Positions 1 through 8,300 of a DNA stretch of 10,016 nucleotides are shown piece by piece; within the stretch, counting starts at the first letter, position 1; each line of letters begins with the position of its first letter. The notes below the pieces were generated by a model. That model was not told where the DNA came from and searched no databases. It saw only the letters and a list, made by a program, of their open reading frames with translations. The stretch is from Scytalidium lignicola. Lineage: Eukaryota > Ascomycota > Leotiomycetes. The stretch covers positions 1-10,016 of the forward strand of contig NCSJ02000664.1 of NCBI GenBank assembly GCA_002812745.2, written 5' to 3'. The position numbers were made by a program, and so were the translations under genes.

Positions 1-276
1 CTCCACCACCTCCCTCACGGCCCTCTCGCGCCCAATCTCAATGCCATGCAGGAAGTTGTAGTCGTGATCGATGCCCGCCGGCGTGGCGACTTGCGAGATG
101 GGCTTGTACACGGTGGGATCGCGCACGCCGGTGCAATTGGCCCAGAGCTTGTGGCGGCGGGAGCAGGGCAGCGAGCAGGTGCGTTGGGAGCAGCGCGGAC
201 AGGTGTATTTGGGGGGTTGGATGTGGCAGATTTGGCAGAGGGAGGTGAGGAGTGGGTCGTCGTTGTCTTGCGGCAT
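1..276 (-). CDS. bcd1: Bcd1-like HIT zinc-finger protein, N-terminal part (box C/D snoRNP assembly), partial at window edge
   Basis: Read on the minus strand from the ATG at 276-274, 92 codons stay open to the left edge, so the C-terminal part is missing. A classic HIT zinc finger is visible: C14, C17, C26, C29, C34, C38, H42 and C48, with the typical KYTCPRC and RTCSLPC cores, followed by a conserved RDPT and Tyr stretch. After the finger, residues 72-92 carry a YNFLHGIE segment and a charged helix, which suits Bcd1/ZNHIT6 better than other HIT proteins such as Hit1, Vps71 or ZNHIT2. Bcd1 is an essential nuclear factor for early assembly and stability of box C/D snoRNPs, which guide rRNA 2'-O-methylation. 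The start fits the family because the zinc finger lies close to the N terminus, although -3 is T, a weak context. No intron is visible in this part. The family call is firm; the exact ortholog is inferred from the finger and the short segment after it. Confidence 0.85.
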   Translation of the reverse strand, partial: MPQDNDDPLLTSLCQICHIQPPKYTCPRCSQRTCSLPCSRRHKLWANCTGVRDPTVYKPISQVATPAGIDHDYNFLHGIEIGRERAVREVVE

Positions 277-640
277 TGAGGGATTGGGGGGCAAGATTTT
301 GGGTGGTTGTTGCAGTTCTTTGGGTTTTGGGTTTTGATATAAGTTCAGTTGAAGAGAGATTGGAGCTTTTTGTCGTTATTGCTTTGGTTGTTTTGATGGT
401 CTTGTGTAGCTCGCTGGATCNTTTTTTCCAAGCTTCCTTGACGTTATCGCTCGATAAGGGAAATTTATTTTCCATTGCCCNTTTTTTTTTCGCAGCCTTG
501 CGCTCACAGCCTTGATTACGTAATTTTAGAATTCAAAATTTAAAGTTGCTTCTAATCATTACTTCTGGAGCTGTGCTTCTAGTATTATCGATTTAATAAT
601 TGCAAATTGAGAACTCTCTATCTATTCTTAGTTTTGAGAG
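277..640. promoter_or_regulatory. Upstream region and presumed 5' leader of the bcd1-like gene
   Basis: This stretch lies directly upstream of the minus-strand bcd1-like start. It is T-rich on the plus strand and so A-rich in the sense of the gene. It holds two single ambiguous bases (421 and 481), each next to a T run. On the minus strand it has only one ATG (475-473) before the gene start, and that ATG opens a frame overlapping the gene (see findings). No TATA box or CCAAT box that I would trust lies close to the start. The transcription start cannot be placed from sequence alone. Confidence 0.4.
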
Positions 641-1416
641 TACTGTAAAGATACTTTGTGTATTAGAAATTTGGAAATCATTTGGCCATTTTATTTCTTC
701 TAAGCTTCACAGATCACGCAAATGAATTAAGATAACAATCATAGTAACAACCAATGGTATAACTTGCCGTGATTGCCAAGTAAAGCTATCTCTGTGCTCT
801 TTGATTAAACAAGCATTTGTGCTAAGTTATTCCAGAGAAAAGGATTTGTAAAGGTAACATTGATATTCATTAAGGGATGTCGATCATTTGTTTCAGCTCG
901 ACATGCGAAAAGTAACGTGCTGCACTAACTCATTCCGGTTGAATCATTTCGTAAGGAATGGCCCGATCTGTGCAGGGTAAGCAGGCAATACAGTACAGCA
1001 GCTTACTTAGAAAGATATCTCGATAGGACTTTCCACAAAGTAAAGACAGTTCAAAATATCTGTCTTCTTCTGACCAATCTTTTTTTGGTGTCAATTGACA
1101 AAAGAAAGAAAGAAAAGACGGTGAAGGGAAAAGAAGGAATATGAGGGTTAACAATTGAGTGCTGATAGGCGATAGGGCAATTGTCAAAATGTATGTCTCG
1201 CTATCCAGCATAGAAAAGGGCAGTTGACGACTGCAGAGGGGTAATTACAGTAATACAGTAAGACGGTACTCTGCACAAGAGACCCTTGCAGTCAGCTTGT
1301 GTTTTCTTTCCCTAATCAGTGACTTGGTAAAAGTAAAGTAAAAAGCAGGGACAGGTCATGCACAAGGTCGACAGTGCAACCGGAGTACTGTGTAAATCTT
1401 GCTTTTTGATGAGTTA

Positions 1417-1440
1417 TGCAGTGCAGTGCAGTGCAGTGCA
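1417..1440. repeat. TGCAG pentanucleotide microsatellite, about 4.8 copies
   Basis: The unit TGCAG is repeated perfectly from 1417 to 1440, ending in a partial unit. It resembles the TACAG tracts elsewhere in the same intergenic region, differing by one base per unit. Confidence 0.9.
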
Positions 1441-1745
1441 TCTGTCAGCGGAAAAAGAAGCAAGAAGAGCAGAGCTCATCGGATTTGATAAACCATAATT
1501 GGCTATTTGTTGATACTCTAATATTGTAGTGTACTGTACAATAGAGCACGAGGTTGAACTTGAACAGGTTGTGGGCTTTTTGGGCCTGGGTGGCGACCTT
1601 TTTGGGCTTCAAGTAGCAAGGGCAGTACACGGTAAAAGCAGTCAGCGCAAGTGTGATGAAGCCGGAGGATGAGCATCGGGAAGATGGCAACGGCACGGCG
1701 CAGGGCAAGCTCATGAAGGAAAGTAGACGTAGAGTACCGGTACAT

Positions 1746-1760
1746 TACAGTACAGTACAG
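1746..1760. repeat. TACAG tandem tract, three copies
   Basis: Three perfect TACAG units lie here, immediately downstream of the palindrome GTACCGGTAC at 1734-1743. The tract contains two overlapping TACNGTA heptamers. Shorter relatives with two units lie at 989-998 and 4058-4067. Confidence 0.85.
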
Positions 1761-2014
1761 CTCGGGTAGAGACTAGAATAGATAAGAGTCTTGGAGTCAG
1801 AACCGAACCTGCGATCTCCATGCGAAAGAAACAGCCCACTTAATAGCAGGTTTGTCCGGAAGATGAATGGCCGCAAGAGGAAATTTTTGCAGATGGGGGA
1901 GATCGACTCTGATTTCGAAGGAAGTTTGTGCCGTGTTTGTAATTCAGGAAAGCTCATAGTTACTGTATGAAGAAGTATCATAGACGGAAGGACGAGAGGG
2001 ATAGAGTGAGTACG

Positions 2015-2213
2015 GTGCTGAAGGGGACAGCTTCAGCACTGATGAATGCTTGGATCAGGGTTGTGGCAGTGCCCGAGGGACTTTGCTTTAGGGGGTTCCC
2101 AGTGCTCTGCAGCAGCTGAATCCCCTGGTTAATACTGTAATTTACAGCACCTGCCAACCAAACTGATGCTGACTTGGAGGGAATGGCTACTGCCTAGGGC
2201 CCTGGGCATTCCC
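2015..2213. other. Cluster of three inverted repeats in non-coding DNA
   Basis: Three potential hairpins lie within 200 bases. The first is a perfect 9-bp stem (GTGCTGAAG at 2015-2023 against CTTCAGCAC at 2031-2039) with a 7-base loop. The second pairs AGGGGGTTC (2090-2098) with GAATCCCCT (2118-2126), with one G.T wobble and a 19-base loop. The third pairs GGGAATG (2179-2185) with CATTCCC (2207-2213) and encloses the imperfect palindrome 2191-2208 centred on AGGGCCCT. The block looks more GC-rich than most of the sequence around it. No RNA family is recognised and no coding frame explains the pairing. Confidence 0.45.
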
Positions 2214-2965
2214 CTCTTTCAGTGTTTGCTTTTGGTCCCCTTCCTTAATCAAATATTACCTGGGATATTATATTAATTGGAGGCGGGCAGCAAACGGCAC
2301 GGCAATCGGAAGAGCTGGGGCTGGCGATGGAGTTTATTTTGAGAGAGGGCAGCAGAGCAAACCTTGAATTTGTTTTTCTTTTCTTCTTGTTTTGAAAAGG
2401 TGAGGCGGTACCGTACGAAAGTATGGTTACGAGAGCAGAAAAGGCGCCATTGTTCGGTGTCATTTGCCACACAATTAGGTTCTTCTAGAAATCCAAGGGC
2501 CTAGAGGGCTGAGTTAGCATTATTACTGTGTTGTACAGTACGGCAATGCCTATGATCGTGGATGTTTCTTAACTGCACTTGTACGGTAACATCTTGGTGG
2601 ATTGATGATGAGTACGGAGAATAAATGCATGAGGCACGGATGCTGTACCGACCCAATTTTCTGCGGCTCTCCTCTTCGCTTCCCTTTTTCATTCACGCAT
2701 CATCAAGCCCAAAACAACCAAACAATGCCGTTTGATCTTCCATCAATGGCACGTCGCAAGCCGCACGGTCCAGCAGGCCATGGAGGACTTGGCAGTGAGA
2801 AAGAAAGAAGAAAATCGAGTCTTGGGTGGACATGGCGGTTTCTCCATGTCGATGGTTAATCTTAATTAAGAATGACCTGCGCAGCTTTGGTGAAATTGTA
2901 GGGTCGCCTCTCCGCCACTGGTTTGGTTTGTCTGGTGACGATGATGATGATTTGATGGGGGCAGC

Positions 2966-2984
2966 AGAGAAGAGAAGAGAAGAG
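2966..2984. repeat. AGAGA pentanucleotide microsatellite, about 3.8 copies
   Basis: Perfect AGAGA units run from 2966 to 2984 in non-coding DNA, just downstream of a short GAT-repeat tract at about 2938-2951. Confidence 0.8.
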
Positions 2985-4098
2985 CCGACGGTGATCGGTG
3001 GTCTTACGGTTCGGTACGGTACGAGTTATTAGAGCAAGGACCAGCAAGTCCGGCCGTCACAGAAGAAGTTCGCCACACAGTTCGACTCGACTGGAGACCG
3101 GAGACTCGAGGATGGCCGGGTCCCTTTTTGTTCCATATGTCGAACGATGATGGACTCGGGCTCACGATACTCATGACAATACTTGTTAAGCTGTATATCA
3201 AAAAGCCGTCATATTTAAACGCCCGGCCTGGGAATCACTCGGCGCAGAAACAAAAAAACGTGGAAGCTCCATTCCATTCGGGGGGCCCGCCCGTACCTGC
3301 ATCGCCGGCGCTGGAGAGGCAACTCGGGTGGATCGTCGTCGATAATTCCTTAATTACACAGTAACTACTGTACTGCTGTGCACCTTTGCGCCACTATCAT
3401 CAACTGCGGACTTGTCCAAGCGGTGGTAGTAATTACCACGATGCACCTTACTTGCGACTGTTAAGTATTCTATATTTTCGGCAGCTTGCTTCATGTTTTG
3501 ATGGCCACGAATATTCTGATATTAACCCATCGTCTCACATCGAAAAGCAAGAAGGCGATCCAAGCACACACCAACCACACCCTAACCACCGTGGGACTGC
3601 AGCAGAGACTCGGTAGGGCCGCAGGGGATCCGAGCGTTGGGCCCTTCGCCGCCCCGTTTTGGGTTTTTTTGGGTGGCAGCAGCCCCTGAGTTTCTGAGCC
3701 CTTCAAGAAAAGCCCAAACACGAGAAATTGGGGGCAAGGACAAGAAACCTCAGGGCCTTATCGTTCCGTTCAGCACGCCATGAGAAGACGAGAAGAGGAG
3801 GAGAGACACACACGCACGCCAGAGCCACGAGGGCGGACGAATGCCGCAGAACGGATGATTCACGTGGATTCTGCGTGATTTCCAGTGCACCGCACGAGTA
3901 AGTTACCGGTATCGTTGGATCTTCAGTTACTGTAGGTCGCCTCGAGCAGATTAAAACACACACTCTCTCAGAGGATGCTGGTGAAGTGTGTTTTCTCGCC
4001 GACCACTCGGCCTCATTACTTAACAGTATTATCCAGCTGCTCGCTCACTCTCATCTATACAGTACAGTCTGAATATTGATTATGACTCCTCCCACTCT

Positions 4099-4118
4099 TA
4101 CAGTGCAGTACAGTACAG
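4099..4118. repeat. Mixed TACAG/TGCAG tandem tract, four units
   Basis: Four pentamers in a row read TACAG, TGCAG, TACAG, TACAG. This tract joins the two pentamer types seen separately at 1417-1440 and 1746-1760, which suggests one repeat family with point changes. Confidence 0.85.
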
Positions 4119-4398
4119 ATGCAAAGAATGCATCGGAGATAACCATCTGCACGAGCCTTTCCCTCACGAGGGACCTCATCTCTGCATCCGGGATAGCGCA
4201 CTACGCTAACCCTATCTGCACCAAGCTCCAGGCACCGCGGCAGGGGTCCCCCATGTGCCCCGCCATGCTCCCGACAGCTTCCCCCTGGCACGCACAACGG
4301 GATCCGAGCCCCGGCAACCTACCAATTAGGATGCGTGCTAGTTCTCTTCCCTCCATTTCCCATAATCCCATTATGGCTGCCGTGACTTGCTTTTGTGC

Positions 4399-4428
4399 TG
4401 CACGTCGTTGCACCTCGCTGCACCTCCG
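4399..4428 (+). promoter_or_regulatory. Three tandem TGCAC-headed decamers, possible protein-binding array
   Basis: Three adjacent 10-base units read TGCACGTCGT, TGCACCTCGC and TGCACCTCCG. The 10-base period matches one helical turn, so the TGCAC heads face the same side of the DNA. They lie about 170 bases upstream of a CCAAT box and upstream of the long leader of the DENN-domain gene. A binding role is inference from spacing and position; no factor is assigned. Confidence 0.4.
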
Positions 4429-4499
4429 TCTCGCTTCCTCATTTTCTTCTCCCCCTGGCCAGCCTGAGCTGCTACCCGCTAGACCCCAATTGATCTTGA

Positions 4500-4516
4500 C
4501 TAATGCACACTAATGC
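4500..4516 (+). promoter_or_regulatory. Pair of CTAATGC heptamers spaced one helical turn apart
   Basis: CTAATGC occurs at 4500-4506 and again at 4510-4516, start to start 10 bases. The first copy overlaps another TGCAC. These are also the last ATG triplets on the plus strand before the DENN-gene start at 5343. The regulatory role is inferred from phasing and position only. Confidence 0.3.
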
Positions 4517-4585
4517 GTACTAGCCCTGCAGCACCTTCCCCCCTTGGGCCTGGCGCTGCTCTCTTCCAAGCGACCCCGGCTCTGG

Positions 4586-4590
4586 CCAAT
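4586..4590 (+). promoter_or_regulatory. CCAAT box upstream of the DENN-domain gene
   Basis: CCAAT within GGCCAATC lies just upstream of the long pyrimidine block. CCAAT boxes bound by the Hap/CBC complex are common in fungal promoters, and this position suits a promoter whose transcript starts in or just after the CT-rich tract. Confidence 0.45.
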
Positions 4591-4620
4591 CCCTTGCGCT
4601 GCACGACGCCCGCCAGCCCT

Positions 4621-4780
4621 TTCCAACCTCTCTCTCTCATTCTCTCTCGCGGTCTCTCCCCTGGTTCCTAACTGTCTCTGCCTCTCTGCTCTCTCTGCCC
4701 TCCCCTTTCCCTCTCTCTCCCACCACCACCAGCCTCTTTTCTCTCTTTTCTCTTTTCTTTCCCTCTCTCCTTCATTCAAC
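4621..4780 (+). promoter_or_regulatory. CT-rich tract at the presumed transcription start of the DENN-domain gene
   Basis: Of these 160 bases, 138 are pyrimidines (86%), with long CTCT runs. Pyrimidine-rich blocks just before the transcription start are typical of filamentous-fungus promoters, especially those lacking a clear TATA box. If transcription starts in or just after this tract, the leader of the downstream gene would be roughly 550-700 bases long. An intron in the leader cannot be ruled out (for example a GTACGT donor at 4921). Confidence 0.5.
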
Positions 4781-5342
4781 GCGATTGCGTATTTGCATCT
4801 CGCATCTGCGTCGCCGTGGTTCTATTCCTGCGAATCGACCCCGACACATTCTCGACGGCTTCAATTCCAATCCGGTTGCTTGCTGTCTTGGTGTCGCCGT
4901 CCTTCGACTTTTCTTCGCTCGTACGTACCTTCGACTACGCCTTCCGTTCGCTACACTCCCTTCGGTGTCTCGGAGAGCTGCTCCCAGCTGGGCCCTGACG
5001 ACAAAGCTGAGACCCGTCCCCCGGACCCTCATCTTCCTTTCTGCTTCCCTCCCCGTCTGTCGACCAAAATTCCAAAATCCCTTTATCGACATCCATCCCA
5101 ATTGGGCTCTTTCATCCAATAAATCGATCAACTGCGTTGATTGTTGATATCACTTTTCGCCTCCCCTTCCCACATCGGTTCCTTCTGGTGAAGAGAAAGA
5201 AGAAAAAGGGAGGAAGAATAAAAAAGAGAGATATCGGGTATATTCAGCAACTAATTTCTCCAATTGAAGTTCTTTGGGAGCTTCGTTTTTCTTTCATCTT
5301 CACGATCAGCACGAGCACGACACTTCTAGAAATCCGGTAATC

Positions 5343-8300
5343 ATGGCTCCATCACTCAATAACCACTCCTCCTTCGTTCGCCCCAAGACGGGCGACCGCG
5401 AAGCCCGTCCAGGAACCCGCGACCAGAATGAACAGAACTTGATGATCCCCAGTCGAACTTCGTCTCTGCACTCGCGCATCACGCAGCCAATGTCCTCGAC
5501 CCTCGCCGTCAAACCACAGCAGCGAACCCCGAAAACCCTAACTCACGCCTATATGGTCTGCGGTGTGGGCCGAGAACCCTCACAATGGGTGAAGGCTCCC
5601 GCGACAGTGCAGGGAAAGATTGGCCACATGAAGGGTGCCGTTCCACAGTTCTGGCTTCCTGAGATTCTTGGAAGCAGTCCTAGATTGGAGCAGGATAATG
5701 AGATTGCGAGAGCTCTGCATTCTGCGATGAGGGTAAGCTAACTTTTCTTCTTCCCAATCCGATAGTTTGCTTTGTTTCTATAAAACCAAGAAAAAATTAT
5801 GATGGATAAGAAACAATTCTAATATTCATCTTCTTTATAAAACAGGCTTGCTTCCCTCACGATGTGGAGATCTGCACAGGACGTAGCCAGCCACACTGCG
5901 TTCACCACTCCTTCGTTCTCCAGCAAGACTCGTCTCATACCCTCTACGGTATTGCTCTACGAGTCTGGTCCAGGGCTGATGAGAAGCGCGCCGAGACCAT
6001 TCGCGACCTCCGCCGGAGGACCGAAACCGACTTCTATGATTCGCCTGACGAGACCTACTGGATTCCTTACTGCTTGTCCTTCCTTTCGAGATACCCCTTG
6101 TACAATCTGTTGGGTGATTACCTGCGTGGCATGTGGATTCACTGGAACAAGGCTACCAACTTGTTCCACGCTGAGGAGGTTTCCCGTATTCTCAGTTTCC
6201 CAGCTCCGAGATTGAACGACCTGGTGCGAATTGATATGAAAGACTATGCTCTTTGCTACCAATTCCCCTCTTCGCCAACCGGCTTCCAGAACTTCGCCAT
6301 GTGGCCGCTGTTCTCCTGCTTGTCTGTTCCCAACATTGTTGGTGTAATTGAGGCAGCTCTGTCTCCTACCCGCAGAATCATCTTCGTCAGTCATTACCCT
6401 GCCATGTTAACCGTCGCTGCGGAAACCATCCGTTACTGCGTCCGTGTCTACGAATGGAGCGGTCTCTACGTTCCCGTGGTGCATGCCAGACATGCGAATG
6501 AGCTGGTCCAGGAGCCTGGACCATACATTCTTGGTATCACGGCCGAGTGCCGATCCCTTTTCACGGCTCCAAATGACGCCTTGGTTGTCGATTTGGACCG
6601 CAACTTCGTCTTGACTTCCAGCCCGCCTACGGCCCTGACTGCTGGCCAGCGAACCAAGATGGTCAATCGTCTTACACAGGCTCTGAACGGTGATGTCACG
6701 CCATCCGGTGTGCCTCAGCATCTTCGATCCGCATATGGGGGTGGAAAGTTGGTCCCCGCCGGCCAGATCATCGTTATGCGCGGTGAGGTCGAATCAATTC
6801 AAGACCCTGAATGGTGGAACCAGGATTCTATCATGGCAGTCATGGACCACGTTTGCGAGAAGATGGTAAGTTAATGAACCCTGATGTTGGTTTAATGTCG
6901 GAGACACGCGGCATATACGTTTTAGATTTTTGTTTACTAATGCGAAAATTTTAGGGACGAAACACCGGCATGAAGGCCGTGTTCGGTGGCTCAGTCAAGA
7001 AGCCTCTTATGACCAAGGTTTCTATGAGACACTTGAACGAGATTGTGAGAGAACGCAACCAATACTCCAGAGACGCCCTCGAAGCCTGGCAGGATTTTAT
7101 TAACCTCAAGGGCCGCATGGATACGGAACTTGGTAAGGTTACGAAGAGGAATAACTTCCTCGTTGAGGAGCTCGAGAGTTGGAAGCAACAAGTATGGACT
7201 CCTTATTCAATACAGATTTGTAAACTTTTTATTATTATATTTTTACTAACAATATATAACAGTTCCTTAAATTCCAAGCATTTGCTGAACAGCTCACCAA
7301 GGAGACGCAAGATCTCAAGGTCAAGATTGAGAATCACAAGCGTGAGAACAGACGTCTTACTGGTCTCATTGACCAGCAGAAGGACGATGCAGCTCGTCTC
7401 ACCGTTCGTCTGTCTGGTACTGAGAAGCAGCGTGATGATGCTCTCGAGGCCCTTGTTCTCCAGCAAGAGATTGCTGAAGAGCTTGAGAGGGAGAGAAAGA
7501 GGAACAAGAAGGAACTCGCAGCACTGCAACACACTAATATGACCATCCTCCGACAACGTGATGAAGCTCAACGTGTCGTCCTCCACCTACGCAGCCTGAT
7601 CACCGGTCAGACTCACCACATGGAACACATCGTTCGCTCTCTTGGTAAGAGTCCTGAACTCGCTGAAGATATCGAGCGAGGCTTTGAGGAAGAGCTTAAT
7701 GAGTTGGAACTTGAGGATGATGGCAAGGCTGAGGGAGAGACCAAGAATGGCTTCGACCGTGCCGCCATCCGCGCCTACAGACTTTCTAAGCAGAGTGGCG
7801 ACGACATGAATCCTGAAATGGAAGCCCGACTGATCGCCAACATCCGAAATAGCAAGCGCTTTAGCCAAGCTAGTATCATTGATGTTGCCGACCGTCACTT
7901 GAAGGATAAGACCGATGCCATCGCACACATCATTCGCAATATCAGCGAGCAGTGCGCCGCAGCTGTCGAAGGCCTGCAACTGGCCCATGACGCTGAAGTT
8001 GAGGCTGAGGAACTTGCCTTCAACCGTGCCCGTGAGCGTGAGCGTGAGCGTGAAACTAACCGAGGGAGTACTCTCTCAGCGCTCACGGGTACAAGTGACG
8101 ACGGTAAAGACTACTCGGCGCAAGGTTCGGACGCTGGAGATGAGAGTATGCTTCACCCCAACGGGCGGACGTCGAGCGTTCCCCCGACACCGGACTTGAT
8201 TCACCGGTCTAGCACTTCCATGTCCGTTTCCAGCTCGGCCACGACACCGGAGCGTAGCAGCCAACAGTACAATATCGGTACTGATATCCCCACCAAGATT

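Larger units (their letters stand above)
641..2000. other. Long intergenic stretch, non-coding, AT-rich at first, with TACNGTA motifs
   Basis: No credible gene is visible. Open frames on both strands are short, lack recognisable domains and overlap one another. The first part (to about 1200) is AT-rich. The later part holds many TACNGTA heptamers (641, 989, 1246, 1254, 1532, 1746, 1751, 1961), a TGCAG pentamer tract at 1417-1440 and the palindrome GTACCGGTAC at 1734-1743. A CCAAT pentamer occurs at 751-755. I found no transposon ends or transposase fragments. Confidence 0.6.
2214..4390. other. Long intergenic stretch, non-coding, with scattered short repeats
   Basis: No gene that I can support. 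The open frames here are up to about 145 codons long (for example 4082-4513 on the plus strand), but they have no recognisable domain, are not preceded or followed by gene-like features, and run through microsatellite tracts. Visible elements include TACNGTA heptamers (2133 just before this block, then 2409, 2534, 2582, 3015, 3366, 3928, 4058, 4109), the palindromes CGGTACCG (2406-2413) and TACCGGTA (3904-3911), a GAT-repeat tract near 2938-2951, an AGAGA tract at 2966-2984 and a G/C-run at about 3280-3291. No tRNA B-box or transposase remnant was found. Confidence 0.55.

Noticed and set aside
1445..1745. Two overlapping minus-strand frames of 75-89 codons
   Set aside because: They overlap each other in different frames, include microsatellite sequence at the edges, and resemble no family I know.
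2036..2122. Possible box C/D snoRNA (TGATGA followed by CTGA about 75 bases later)
   Set aside because: The C box begins with C instead of a purine and no terminal stem pairs the ends. It drew attention only because the neighbouring gene is a snoRNP factor.
3407..3470. tRNA-like stretch (GGACTTGTCCAAGCGGTGG)
   Set aside because: The A-box resemblance is partial, there is no GGTTCGANTCC B box at the right distance, and no acceptor stem can be formed.
3580..3600. CCCTAACC sequence as a telomere-like repeat
   Set aside because: A single copy in isolation, with no tandem TTAGGG array anywhere in the window.
4082..4513. Plus-strand open frame of about 143 codons starting at an ATG
   Set aside because: It runs through a TACAG/TGCAG microsatellite and the phased TGCAC decamers, shows no domain or coding-like pattern, and has an overlapping frame on the other strand.
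4544..5122. Plus-strand open frame of 192 codons in the CT-rich tract
   Set aside because: It has no ATG start, and the composition (Ser, Leu, Pro, Phe) simply reflects the pyrimidine-rich DNA. It lies in the presumed leader of the DENN gene.
5274..5342. Extended N terminus for the DENN protein starting at TTG 5274
   Set aside because: It is not an ATG; the in-frame ATG at 5343 has a good context and follows a long ATG-free leader.
5957..6394. Minus-strand frame of 145 codons inside the DENN gene
   Set aside because: It is the antisense shadow of the conserved cDENN coding sequence and has no domain of its own.
7203..7586. Minus-strand frame of 127 codons over intron 3 and exon 4
   Set aside because: It is the antisense of the coiled-coil coding sequence; its Leu-rich look comes from complementing Glu and Lys codons.
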